In this document: piece by piece, positions 46,523 to 56,888 of the stretch
Layout of the letters: each line of letters starts with the position of its first letter
Numbering within the stretch: the stretch's first letter is position 1
Source of the DNA: Roseovarius azorensis
GTDB lineage: Bacteria; Pseudomonadota; Alphaproteobacteria; Rhodobacterales; Rhodobacteraceae
NCBI RefSeq assembly: GCF_900109455.1
Contig: NZ_FOAG01000004.1
Location: 186,001 to 250,000 of the forward strand
Direction of reading: 5' to 3'
DNA: 64,000 nucleotides
Translations under genes and position numbers: made by a program
Notes under the pieces: model-generated
Databases searched by the model: none
What the model was told of the DNA's origin: nothing
What the model saw: the letters and a program-made list of their open reading frames with translations, nothing else

Positions 46523-48474
46523 AGCCCAAGAGCGCGGCGGCGACTATCGGCCATGCGATTGATCAGGTGATCCACCATCAAGCCGATGAAGGCCACGGCG
46601 AAACCCAGGACCAATCCCTTGCCCACATCGGTAGAACTGAGCGCACGCTGCATTTCCTGCCCCAGATCCTGTGTCCCGATAAAGGCCGCGATGATCACCA
46701 TGAAAAGTGAGAACATCAGCGATTGATTCAGTCCGACCATGATCGTGGGAAAAGCCAGCGGCAGGCGCACATGGCGCAGGCTCTGGCCACGGGTGGCGCC
46801 GGACATGTCCGCCGCCTCTATCATAGACTCGGGGACGCTGCGCAGACCCTCTATGGTGTAACGAATCAGCGGCACCGCCGCAAAGAGCACCACGGCCCCA
46901 ACCACCGCCACATCGTTGACACCAAAGAGCATGATCACCGGAATAAGGTAGATAAAGCTGGGAAAGGTCTGCAGACTGTCACACAGCAGCAGGACACGCT
47001 TGGCACGCTTTTCATGGCGAGATGCCCATATCCCCAGCGGAAAGCCAAAGCTGGCCGCGACCGCGACCGCCACTAGAACCGTATAGACCGTGATCATCGC
47101 CCGATCCCACCAGCCTGAGATCGCAACATAGCCAAAGAAGCCCAGACAGATCAACGCCGAGCGCCAGCCTCCCACGGCATAACCCGCCCCCGCCAGCGCC
47201 ACCAGAACCGCCGTATAGGGCAGCCACAGCAGGGCATCGCGCACCGGAATAAGCACCCAAGTGATCAGGAACCAGCGCAGCCATTGGGTCACCGGATCAA
47301 TCATGACGATCACCCAGGACATGGCCGCATCAAGCGGATTCGCCACCGACAGCGACTGCCCCCGCCCAACCTCGGCAAGAAACGGAACCTCTGCAGACAG
47401 GGCAAACCCCGCCATCGTCAATCCGACCCATGTCAGCAACACCCGATGCCGCGCTGCCCATCCTGTCCCCGACTCGTGATGCACGGGCTGGCGCTCTGCC
47501 CAAGCCTTTGAGCAACGATCCAGCGCCACCGCCAGCAGGACAATCGTTATGCCGATCTCGATGGATCGACCGATCTTGAGCGCCTGCAACAGTTGCAAGA
47601 GCTTCTGCCCCAGCCCCGGCATGCCGATGAAGCTGGCCAGAACAACCATCGCCAGACATTGCATGATCACCTGATTGACACCGACCAGAATATCTGTGCG
47701 CGCAGAGGGGATACGCACTCGCGTCATCAACTGCCAGCTCGTACTGCCGCACATCTTGCCGCTCTCGACAACCTCGGGCGGGACCTTGCGTAAACCCAGC
47801 AGGGTCATGCGGATCATCGGCGGTACCGAAAAGATGATGGTGACGATCGCTCCTGCCTTTGGCCCCACCCCGATGAACACCACCACCGGGATCATATAGG
47901 CGAAATGCGGCAAGGATTGCGCAATGTTCAGAATCGGGTTCAGCACCGCTTCGAACCTGCGCCAGCGCCACGCGGCCACACCCGTCAGGAGTCCCAGCAA
48001 CACGGAAAAAGGCGCGGCCACCACGATCACCGACAGGGTTTCCATGGCCCATTTCCATTGCCCCATGAGCGCGATCCAGACAAAGGTGCCCCCCGCCAGA
48101 ACAGCCAGACGCACACCGCCCAGCCAATAGCCCAGACAGGCGGCACTCAGTGCCGTCACTATCCATGGCAGGGGCCCGATCCGCGGCCACCGGTTTTTGC
48201 CATATAGAATATTTGCAGTCACATCGAGCAGCCACTCGATGCCGTCAGCAAAGGCGCGGGTGACATGGATCAGCCCCAGATCGTCACGCAACCATATGAA
48301 AAACGCATTGATCCAGTCCGCCAGCGGCAGGATCAGCATCTCCGCAGGGCGCATCAGCCCATCCGGCAATATCGGTCGCGCAATGATCAGCACGACTGCC
48401 AGCGCGAACAACGCCCACGCCGGGCCGAGCGCCAGTTTCGCAACCGGTCGGGAAGGCTGGGCGCTTTCGTTCAT
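46519..48474 (-). CDS. Fused double permease of a glycine-betaine/TMAO-class ABC importer
   Basis: 651 residues, about twice the usual permease length. Two BPD-type permease domains are joined: coupling regions ESGKMCGSTSWQLMTRV with RIPSARTDILVG (about residues 233-265) and EAADMSGATRGQSLRHV with RLPLAFPTIMVG (about 560-590). Each half has five to six helices. The ProW/OpuAB family fits; a duplicated chain like this is found in Roseobacter importers for TMAO and betaine. It overlaps the ATPase gene by four bases and is overlapped by the 38-residue frame at its end. Confidence 0.87.
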   Translation of the reverse strand: MNESAQPSRPVAKLALGPAWALFALAVVLIIARPILPDGLMRPAEMLILPLADWINAFFIWLRDDLGLIHVTRAFADGIEWLLDVTANILYGKNRWPRIGPLPWIVTALSAACLGYWLGGVRLAVLAGGTFVWIALMGQWKWAMETLSVIVVAAPFSVLLGLLTGVAAWRWRRFEAVLNPILNIAQSLPHFAYMIPVVVFIGVGPKAGAIVTIIFSVPPMIRMTLLGLRKVPPEVVESGKMCGSTSWQLMTRVRIPSARTDILVGVNQVIMQCLAMVVLASFIGMPGLGQKLLQLLQALKIGRSIEIGITIVLLAVALDRCSKAWAERQPVHHESGTGWAARHRVLLTWVGLTMAGFALSAEVPFLAEVGRGQSLSVANPLDAAMSWVIVMIDPVTQWLRWFLITWVLIPVRDALLWLPYTAVLVALAGAGYAVGGWRSALICLGFFGYVAISGWWDRAMITVYTVLVAVAVAASFGFPLGIWASRHEKRAKRVLLLCDSLQTFPSFIYLIPVIMLFGVNDVAVVGAVVLFAAVPLIRYTIEGLRSVPESMIEAADMSGATRGQSLRHVRLPLAFPTIMVGLNQSLMFSLFMVIIAAFIGTQDLGQEMQRALSSTDVGKGLVLGFAVAFIGLMVDHLINRMADSRRRALGL

Positions 48475-49502
48475 GCGTGCCCTCCAAGCAGAATATCCAG
48501 CGCCTCCTGCCGGTTCAGACCGCCTGTTATCCGGCCGGCCTCATCGGCCACCGGCAGAACCTCGCGGGCGTCATTGACCAGTAATCGTGCAAGGGCACGG
48601 ATCGTGCTCTTGCCCGGCACCGGCTGTCCCCTGAGGGGAACGCCATTTATCGGTCGCGCCAGTCCGGCAGCATGCACCACGCGGGCCTTCTCGATGTCTT
48701 CGGTGAACTTGCGCACATACTCGGTCGCAGGTTTCAAAACGATGCGATCGGGCGTGTCGCATTGCTCGACCGCACCGTCTTTCATGATGGCAATACGATC
48801 CGACAGCCGCAGCGCCTCGTCAAAATCATGGGTGATGAAAACGATGGTCTTGCCCAGCAGCCCTTGCAGCCGCAGAAATTCATCCTGCATCTCACGCCGG
48901 ATCAGCGGATCAAGCGCGGAAAACGGCTCGTCCAGAAACCAGATGTCCGGTTCGATGGCCAGCGACCGGGCGATGCCCACGCGCTGCTGCTGACCACCGG
49001 ACAATTCACGCGGAAAATAGTCCTCGCGCCCTCCCAGCCCCACCAGTTCGATGACCTCTAACGCGCGCTTGCGGCGGGTCGTGCGATCCTGCCCACGCAT
49101 TTCCAGCGGAAAGGCCACGTTTTCCAGCACCGTGCGATGCGGCAGCAATCCAAAGCTCTGAAACACCATGCCCATCTTGTTGCGGCGCAGGTCAATCAAC
49201 TGTTTCTCAGAGAGCGCACCGATGTCCTGTCCCTCGACCGACACGGTGCCGCCGGTGATCTCGATCAGGCGCGACAGGCAGCGCACCAGCGTGGATTTGC
49301 CCGAACCCGAGAGGCCCATGATCACCAGCATCTCTCCCCGCGCGATATCGAGCGAGACATCGCGCACTGCCGAGATATAGCCCGCCTGACGAATGGTCTC
49401 GAATCCCGGATCGCCTTTGAGAACCTTCAAATAGGTCTCAGGCGACGGCCCGAAGAGTTTCCAGACATTCCGGCATGAGATCACGGGTTCAGACACTGGC
49501 AC
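48471..49502 (-). CDS. ATP-binding protein of a glycine-betaine/TMAO-class ABC importer (ProV/OpuAA-like)
   Basis: 343 residues from GTG 49502, chosen for the AAAGGGGGG just ahead; the frame could begin at a TTG nine codons earlier. N-terminal extension ISCRNVWKLFGPSPE is typical of ProV. Walker A is [14 protein letters not shown], the signature [15 protein letters not shown], and Walker B WFLDEPFSALDPL. The C terminus is a degenerate single CBS-like region. It powers the downstream double permease (four-base overlap). The SBP gene is upstream behind a strong stem-loop. Confidence 0.9.
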   Translation of the reverse strand: MPVSEPVISCRNVWKLFGPSPETYLKVLKGDPGFETIRQAGYISAVRDVSLDIARGEMLVIMGLSGSGKSTLVRCLSRLIEITGGTVSVEGQDIGALSEKQLIDLRRNKMGMVFQSFGLLPHRTVLENVAFPLEMRGQDRTTRRKRALEVIELVGLGGREDYFPRELSGGQQQRVGIARSLAIEPDIWFLDEPFSALDPLIRREMQDEFLRLQGLLGKTIVFITHDFDEALRLSDRIAIMKDGAVEQCDTPDRIVLKPATEYVRKFTEDIEKARVVHAAGLARPINGVPLRGQPVPGKSTIRALARLLVNDAREVLPVADEAGRITGGLNRQEALDILLGGHA

Positions 49503-49531
49503 GCGACACCCCCCTTTCTTGAATGGCAAAA

Positions 49532-49559
49532 CCTCACCCGTGGCGGGCCACGGGTGAGG
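49532..49559 (-). terminator. Stem-loop between binding protein and ATPase genes of the importer
   Basis: A perfect 12-base stem (CCTCACCCGTGG with CCACGGGTGAGG) encloses CGGG. On the minus-strand transcript it is followed by TTTT, so it has the form of a partial intrinsic terminator. It is 17 bases after the binding-protein stop and 30 before the ATPase start, so it should leave more binding-protein message than channel message. Confidence 0.75.
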
Positions 49560-49576
49560 CGGGCTTCAGGTCAGGA

Positions 49577-50650
<1,074 letters not shown>

Positions 50651-50673
50651 GGGGAAACTGCGTGGAGAGCTCG

Positions 50674-51378
50674 ATGGCAGCAAGGCCTCCTCATATCCTT
50701 ATCATCGAGGACGAACCGGTGACCCGCACCACACTTGCGGAATACCTAAGCTCGCATGGCTATACAGTGACAGCTTTCGAAAGCGCCGAGTCGGCAGAGC
50801 CGATGCTGGCCAGCGATCAGGCAGACCTGCTGCTGGTCGATATCACCCTTGATGGCAAGGACGGCCTGCAAATCACCCGCGAACAACGCGCGCGCTCCGA
50901 CATAGGCATCATCCTGACCACCAGTCTCAGCGATGACGTGGACCGGATCGTCGGGCTGGAACTGGGGGCAGATGACTATGTCTGCAAACCCTTCAACAGG
51001 CGTGAACTCTTGGCCCGGATCAAGAACCTCTTGCGGCGCACCGAGATGCACCGCCGTTTCTCGCGTCAGCACGTCCGTTTTCACGGGTTTTCCTTTGCCA
51101 TGGCCACGCGGCAGTTGACCGCGTCAGATGGCGCGAGTATTCGCCTGACCCGCGCCGAATTCGAGCTGCTGGCCGAATTGCTGCGGCACCCGGGTGAAGT
51201 CCTGAGCCGCGAGCGCCTGATGAGCGCCGTGACCCACCGCCAACAACATCCCGATACCCGCACCGTTGACGTGATCATCCGTCGTCTGCGCACCAAGCTC
51301 GAAGAGGATCCGGCCGTGCCACGCATCATCACCACCGCCCATGGCGAAGGTTATGTGTTTACCGCCACCCTGGACTGA
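50674..51378 (+). CDS. torR: TorR-like OmpR-family response regulator
   Basis: 234 residues from ATG 50674 with GGAG ahead; GTG 50662 is an alternative with its own GGGGGAA site. The receiver has the acidic pair Glu12-Asp13, phosphoacceptor Asp56, Thr82 and Lys105. IVGLELGADDYVCKPFN closely matches E. coli TorR. The winged helix (about 135-234) ends in TVDVIIRRLRTKLEED and GEGYVFTA. In E. coli TorR receives phosphate from TorS and activates torCAD. Here it is divergent from an importer gene and its 3' end overlaps the convergent torS by 28 bases. Confidence 0.88.
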   Translation: MAARPPHILIIEDEPVTRTTLAEYLSSHGYTVTAFESAESAEPMLASDQADLLLVDITLDGKDGLQITREQRARSDIGIILTTSLSDDVDRIVGLELGADDYVCKPFNRRELLARIKNLLRRTEMHRRFSRQHVRFHGFSFAMATRQLTASDGASIRLTRAEFELLAELLRHPGEVLSRERLMSAVTHRQQHPDTRTVDVIIRRLRTKLEEDPAVPRIITTAHGEGYVFTATLD

Positions 51379-54278
51379 GGCACGCTGTCCAGATCGATGA
51401 TCGCGCGCCTAAGCGCGCTGCGCGCCTTACCTATTTCAGCGGGCAACTGCTCAACCGCCTCGCTCACGCGATCCATATCTCCCATATGGGCGGCCCCTTC
51501 GATCTCTTTCAGACAGGCGGTGAGTCCGGGCAGGCAGAAATTACCCGCAGCCCCCTTCATGCGATGCGCCACCTTGACCACAGATCCGACAGCGCGTTCC
51601 GCGACAGCCTCAGTCAGACATGACGCCTCGTCCTCCAGCCCTGCCAGATAGAGGCGCACCGCCTCCACGGTCTGTTCACTCCCTAGGTCCGACAGCACGG
51701 CACTCAGCACATCGCCGTCCCCTGCGGCAGGCCAGGATAGCGACCGTGGCGACAGAAACACCCCACGCCGCTGCCCGTCCACCACCTGATCCAGGGCCGC
51801 GACCAGCCGTTCGGGCGAGACCGGTTTGGCCACGAAGCAATCCATCCCGGCGTTCAATTGCTCCTCAACTTGATCGTCCTCCACATGCGCCGAGATACCG
51901 ATGACAGGCAAGGTCCCGCCAACCGGCATGTCCCGAATGCGGCGGGTCGCCTCGGTTCCCGAAAGTCCCGGCAGGTTGACGTCCATCAACACCAGATCGA
52001 ACCGCTCGCTCCCCAACATCTCCAGCGCTTCCTCGGCGCTGCCCACGCAAACGGCCGTGTGCCCCATCCGCTCCAGATAGCTGCGCGCGACCAGTTGGTT
52101 GACCTTGTGATCCTCGACGATCAGCGCATGCAGCGCCCGCGCGCCCTTGACTGGCGTCCAGTCCGGCACGCGATCCGTCAGTGTCGCGGCATCAGCAAGA
52201 TCAAAATCTGCGCTGAGCGTGAAGACCGATCCGACATTCGGCGTGCTTTCCAAACTCAGCGCACCACCGATCACCTCGGCGAACTTGCGACAGATCGCAA
52301 GCCCGAGGCCGGTGCCCCCATAGCGGCGGGCGGTCAGACCGTCTTCCTGTTCAAAAGCTTCGAAAATTCGTTGCCGGGCATGGGCAGAGATGCCCTTGCC
52401 GGTATCGCTCACCTCAATGATCAGGGTCACACGGCCAGGGCCAGCAAGGCGACAGCGTAACCGCAGCACCACTTCGCCTTCCTCGGTGAACTTGACCGCA
52501 TTCGAGACGAGGTTGAACAGGATCTGCCGCAACTTGACCATATCGCCATTCACGGCGGCGGGCACATCCGCCGGCAGATCCAGCCATAGCACGATGCCCT
52601 TTTCCCGGGCACCCGGTTCCAGCAGCGTGACAATCACCTGCATGACCTCCGCAACCGAAAAGATGACCCGTTCCTCATGAGTGCCACTCAGCTCAGCTTT
52701 GGAATAGTTCAAAATGTCGTTCAGGATCGTCAGCAGGCTTTCGCCCGACGCACGCGCGGCGCGCACCTGTTCCAGTTGCGCCTCCGACAAGCCGTCCATC
52801 GACAGGTTGCGCAGCATCCCCAGAACCCCGTTCATCGGCGTGCGAATCTCATGGCTCATCATCGCGAGAAACTCCGATTTGGCCCGATCCGCCGCCTCTG
52901 CCTTTTGACGGGCAACCGTATGGGCCTCGACTTCACCGCGCAATTGCTCGGTCTTCTCTGCCACAAGCTCTTCCAGGGCAGTACGGTGCCGATACAACTC
53001 CTCCTCGTTGCGGCGACGCGCTTCTTCCAGATTTCGGTTGGCGATGGCCTGACGGCGAAACACTTCGACCGCGCGCTCCATGCCTGCAATCTCGTCATTG
53101 CCACGAGGAGCCACACGCATATCAAGCTGCCCCGCTGCAAGTCGGGTCATCATGTCGGACAGGTTGTCCAACCGGCGCGAAATGTTGCCTCGCACGTAGA
53201 ACCACAGCACGCCAAGCGAAAGCAAAAGTGCCAGCCCGGCCGCGCCAGCACTGCGCAACCGTGTTGCGCGGATGACCTCCATTGACGTGGTTCCGGCAAG
53301 GAGTGCGTCCGCCTGAACCCGCTCAGCCAGAGCAGTCACGGCGTCATGCAGCCGCGCGGCCGACACCCGCAGCGCCGCTTGCTGGCTGTCTATCTCCCGC
53401 TCCAGCTTCAAGATGCCCTCGGTAAGCCCAAGCAGCCCGCCCGACCCCGAGCCATCGCTCAGTGGCAGGATGATCGCAAGCAGCACCTGCGCCTGCGCCG
53501 CGCGCCCGGGATCACGGATCGCCGCAACCCGGCGCGCGACGATCTCTGCCCGGTCTTCCAGGTTGGCCCGGATCAACGGCAGTTCGGCTTCATTCCGCAG
53601 CGTCGCGATGCGGTTGAACAGCAGGCCCATTTCCGCCGTCCGCGACCGCAGCTCGAACATCAGCCCCAGTTGGAACAGATCGACCTCGATCAGCTTGTCG
53701 AGCGTAGTTAGCCGAGACGAGGTGCCCGGCGAGCCGGGTTCATATTCATAAAGGTTCGAGATCACCGCTGCGGTCCCCATCTCCGCATTGGCCACCAGCG
53801 TATCCGCCATGCTCAAGAGTTCGGAAGTCGCCCCAAGGGCCTTGTCCAGACCCTCATCCCGGGCCTGAACCAGCGAGATGCGCTGCTTCACCAGCCGGTC
53901 CAGTTCTGCAATGCCCTCTTTCATCTGGGCCACCGCGCCGGTCAGATCGTCCCCGGTACCGCCATGTTCCCTCTGAAACTGCACCAGATGATCCGACAGC
54001 GCCGCAACCCGTTCACTCAGATACGCCGCGCGATCGCGCCGCTCGGCCTCGTCATCCACCGCGGCCATCTCCGGTGCCACGGTAACGATTGAAGAGCTTT
54101 CCTCGGTAAAACGCCGCATATCCGTCAGGACCGGGATGGATTTCTCATAAAGCTGCTGCTGCGCGCGGGTCACGTCGCGCAACTCGAACCAGCCGAAAAA
54201 TCCCGCAAGGGCAGGCAGACCGGCGATCACAAGAAACGCCGCCAGAAGCCTCGCACCCAATCCGATCCTGGTTCTCAT
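51351..54278 (-). CDS. torS: TorS-like hybrid sensor histidine kinase with receiver and Hpt domains
   Basis: 975 residues. An N-terminal helix (LLAAFLVIAGLPALAGFFGW) and a second near 340-360 frame a periplasmic helical sensor. HAMP follows at about 360-415. HisKA has His476 in MMSHEIRTP, then an HATPase with FNLVSNAVKFT and GTGLGLAICRKF. The receiver has Asp766 in LVLMDVNLPG. The Hpt domain has His905 in VAHRMKGAAGNF. This His-Asp-His order is that of E. coli TorS, which senses TMAO through TorT. It would phosphorylate TorR. torT is divergent 83 bases away. Confidence 0.9.
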   Translation of the reverse strand: MRTRIGLGARLLAAFLVIAGLPALAGFFGWFELRDVTRAQQQLYEKSIPVLTDMRRFTEESSSIVTVAPEMAAVDDEAERRDRAAYLSERVAALSDHLVQFQREHGGTGDDLTGAVAQMKEGIAELDRLVKQRISLVQARDEGLDKALGATSELLSMADTLVANAEMGTAAVISNLYEYEPGSPGTSSRLTTLDKLIEVDLFQLGLMFELRSRTAEMGLLFNRIATLRNEAELPLIRANLEDRAEIVARRVAAIRDPGRAAQAQVLLAIILPLSDGSGSGGLLGLTEGILKLEREIDSQQAALRVSAARLHDAVTALAERVQADALLAGTTSMEVIRATRLRSAGAAGLALLLSLGVLWFYVRGNISRRLDNLSDMMTRLAAGQLDMRVAPRGNDEIAGMERAVEVFRRQAIANRNLEEARRRNEEELYRHRTALEELVAEKTEQLRGEVEAHTVARQKAEAADRAKSEFLAMMSHEIRTPMNGVLGMLRNLSMDGLSEAQLEQVRAARASGESLLTILNDILNYSKAELSGTHEERVIFSVAEVMQVIVTLLEPGAREKGIVLWLDLPADVPAAVNGDMVKLRQILFNLVSNAVKFTEEGEVVLRLRCRLAGPGRVTLIIEVSDTGKGISAHARQRIFEAFEQEDGLTARRYGGTGLGLAICRKFAEVIGGALSLESTPNVGSVFTLSADFDLADAATLTDRVPDWTPVKGARALHALIVEDHKVNQLVARSYLERMGHTAVCVGSAEEALEMLGSERFDLVLMDVNLPGLSGTEATRRIRDMPVGGTLPVIGISAHVEDDQVEEQLNAGMDCFVAKPVSPERLVAALDQVVDGQRRGVFLSPRSLSWPAAGDGDVLSAVLSDLGSEQTVEAVRLYLAGLEDEASCLTEAVAERAVGSVVKVAHRMKGAAGNFCLPGLTACLKEIEGAAHMGDMDRVSEAVEQLPAEIGKARSALRRAIIDLDSVPQSRVAVNT

Positions 54279-54361
54279 CTGGCAAAGCCACGAAATGCCA
54301 TGTTTCTTGCACTCCTTTCCTGGCAGCTTATAGTAATTTCCTCGACAGGAGTGTACTTTTC

Positions 54362-55405
54362 ATGCAAAGAATAATCGCCTGTATTCTGTCACTTCTGCCC
54401 CTGCCGCTCTGGGCGGAGAGTTGGCCTCTTGAAACCCATGCGACACCGTTCGACTATGACAGCCCGGCGCTGTCGTTGGATTACACCCCGTTGGACCAGG
54501 CCGCAAAACCTTGGATCATCTGCGTTTCCTATCCTCATCTCAAGGACGCTTATTGGTTATCGGTCAATTACGGCATGGTCGAAGAGGCAGAGCGCCTTGG
54601 TGTGGGCTTTCGTCTGGTCGAGGCAGGCGGTTATCCCAACCTCGACCGCCAGATCGAACAGATCCGGGACTGCGTGGCGCAGGGGGCCGATGCGCTGATT
54701 GTTGGCACGGTCTCGTTTGACGGGCTGACCCCCACCATTCTGGAGTTGTCACAGACAGTGCCGGTGATCGCGGCGGTCAATGACATCGCCGATTCAGGCA
54801 TCGCGGCCAAGGCAGGTGTGTCCTGGTATGAAATGGGGGCGACGGCAGGCCGCTTCATCGCCGCGCGACATCCCCCCGGCAGCGCCCCCGTGCAACTCGC
54901 ATGGTTCCCTGGGCCAAAAGGCGCGGGCTGGGTCTCGTTCGTGGAGGCCGGGTTTAGAGATGCCATCGCGGATAGCGCGGCCATGATCGCCCTCACCAAA
55001 TACGGCGATACCGGACGCGAGATTCAGGTGTCGCTGGTGGAAGAAACGCTCGATAGCGGCATCCATATCGACTATCTCGTCGGCAGCGCTCCCACGGCAG
55101 AGGTCGCCGTGTCGATCCTGCGGGCGCGGGGATTGCAGGATCAGATCAGCATAGTCTCTGATTACATGAGCCATGCCGTCTTTCGCGGAATCCGGCGAGG
55201 GCGAATTCTGGCGGCGCCCACCGATTTTCCGATAACTCAGGGCAGGTTGGCCATCGAGATGGCTGTGCGTGCGATCGAGGGCACGCTGACGATCCGCCAT
55301 GCCGGACCCAGGATCCGATTGGTTGTCTCGGATACGGTCGACAGCACCGATCTTGTCGGCACTCTGGCACCCGCCAGCTTCATCCCGGTGTTCGAGGTGG
55401 AATGA
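54362..55405 (+). CDS. torT: TorT-like periplasmic TMAO-sensing protein
   Basis: 347 residues with a signal peptide (MQRIIACILSLLPLPLWAES). The fold is the type-1 periplasmic binding protein. Segments SYPHLKDAYWLSVNYGM and EAGGYPNLDRQIEQI closely match E. coli TorT, as do the later SDYMSHAVFRGIRRGRI and SFIPVF end. In E. coli, TorT binds TMAO and docks on the TorS sensor domain to trigger the relay. It faces away from torS. No TMAO reductase genes follow; the next gene is a convergent LytTR protein. Confidence 0.9.
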   Translation: MQRIIACILSLLPLPLWAESWPLETHATPFDYDSPALSLDYTPLDQAAKPWIICVSYPHLKDAYWLSVNYGMVEEAERLGVGFRLVEAGGYPNLDRQIEQIRDCVAQGADALIVGTVSFDGLTPTILELSQTVPVIAAVNDIADSGIAAKAGVSWYEMGATAGRFIAARHPPGSAPVQLAWFPGPKGAGWVSFVEAGFRDAIADSAAMIALTKYGDTGREIQVSLVEETLDSGIHIDYLVGSAPTAEVAVSILRARGLQDQISIVSDYMSHAVFRGIRRGRILAAPTDFPITQGRLAIEMAVRAIEGTLTIRHAGPRIRLVVSDTVDSTDLVGTLAPASFIPVFEVE

Positions 55406-55561
55406 CCCCGGCTTGCCAACCCGAGACTCGGGCAGGGCGGATCATATCGCAGTAACAAGACCGGGTCAGTTTCAGTTGACATTCAACCGCCCGACGCTTG
55501 CCACAGTGGAGGGCCAGGACGACCAGGCGGCTCGGCCTGCGCGTGAAAACGGAGGGCGCAA

Positions 55562-56446
55562 TCAGGCGCGAGCCTGCCGCCAGTTCCCGTATCTCGCTCG
55601 AAACGTCTTGGCGCGGGTGCGCGCAACGGGGATGACCTCTCCGTTGCGCAGGGTCAGTTCCATGCTGCCATCTCGTCTGGCTTGAACCTGAGTGATGAAA
55701 TCGAACGATATCCAATAGGATTTATGCACCTGCATGCCCGGCAGATCCGTAAGGTTGTCGACGAGATTGCCAAATCTTTCGCGCGCATGCAGCCGCTGAT
55801 CCCGATAGTGGACAAAAACGTAATGCTCGTCCGCCTTGACCAGACCCACCTCATGCGACGGAATTGCCTCTCCGCCAATAAGCAACAATGGCGTGGGGCG
55901 TTGCGGCCTGTTCGCGGCTGGCTCGGGTCCGATGGTTCGGGTCTGAGTGTGGCACTGGTGCTGGCTGATGGCCTTGATCCGTGGCAGGACCGCAGCAGCA
56001 TAAAGAACTTCGAAACCGAGATGGATCACATAACCGGTCAGGAGCACCCGCAGGATGGTGTAGGTCGACGCTATGCTCAGGCCGTGCATCTCTCTGAAAT
56101 ACCAGATCCCGAACACCTCGTTCACGATCATGGCAGTGAGGGTACAGGCCGGCATGAAAACCGTGAAACTGCGACCGGTTCGGCAGGCCACAAGCGTGAA
56201 GAACAGCATGATCGAGAAGATGCTGATCAGAAACACCAGCCCGTGCGCAATATTCGCAACGAAAAGCTGAAATGGCTTCAGATCAAATCCATATGAATAG
56301 GCTGATGCTGTACGGACGACATTCGCTGCGAAGAAGAAGATGAATATCGCGTAGGGTTCTGCGAACAGCGACAAGAGCGTTCGCCTGCAGATCACGATCG
56401 AGCCGCCGTTCGGAAAATACAGCTTTATCGCACTCTGGCTTGCCAT
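55562..56446 (-). CDS. Membrane-anchored LytTR DNA-binding regulator
   Basis: 294 residues from the ATG at 56446; the frame stays open to 56620, and no start has a clear ribosome-binding site. Four hydrophobic helices lie at about 25-50, 60-85, 95-120 and 125-150. The C-terminal LytTR domain (about 195-290) begins with VGLVKADEHYVFVHYRD, then RFGNLVDNL, VHKSYWISFDFI and RNGEVIPVARTRAKTF, the standard core. These proteins bind direct repeats in promoters; membrane-tethered forms presumably sense an envelope signal. It is divergent from the Hint gene, a possible target. Confidence 0.83.
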   Translation of the reverse strand: MASQSAIKLYFPNGGSIVICRRTLLSLFAEPYAIFIFFFAANVVRTASAYSYGFDLKPFQLFVANIAHGLVFLISIFSIMLFFTLVACRTGRSFTVFMPACTLTAMIVNEVFGIWYFREMHGLSIASTYTILRVLLTGYVIHLGFEVLYAAAVLPRIKAISQHQCHTQTRTIGPEPAANRPQRPTPLLLIGGEAIPSHEVGLVKADEHYVFVHYRDQRLHARERFGNLVDNLTDLPGMQVHKSYWISFDFITQVQARRDGSMELTLRNGEVIPVARTRAKTFRARYGNWRQARA

Positions 56447-56888
56447 CGGGATTTGCCTGTCGAGATGTTGATCGGTGTATGTCCGGATTCCGGCATCATT
56501 GGCCCGGCATGGAGCGTTCTTAAAGGATACGCCCGTCAAGCAGGTCTCAAAAATCGTAGCAATTTCCTCACGAATCCGTGAGGCACCGCCAGACGACGGT
56601 TCACGTGATTCCCTAATCAATCATCAACAAACGCTACCGCTCACGAAAACAACCGGTTGAATCGCCTCCATTGATGACGAAAGCCACATGCAATCCAACC
56701 TGACACCGCAGCACGCGACTCCCGGGGTATGAAAACCCGCCTGCGCCCATAGCTTTCAGTCTGGGTAGGGGCGCTAACGGGTTTTGCCTGTTACCTGTTC
56801 CGGATTTCACCCCGGTCGCGAGACCAAATTTCCGGTGGTGACGAGCATCTTCCCAGACGTGAAGAACCGTGAGGGACGAGTAGTAGAG
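56447..56888. other. Divergent region between LytTR regulator and Hint gene
   Basis: 442 bases of lower GC than the flanks. It contains the eight-base palindrome TCACGTGA near 56602 and several AT-rich stretches. I see no RNA gene. The frame of the Hint gene is open from 56784, but that extra 35 residues looks random, so this is treated as promoter DNA. Confidence 0.45.
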
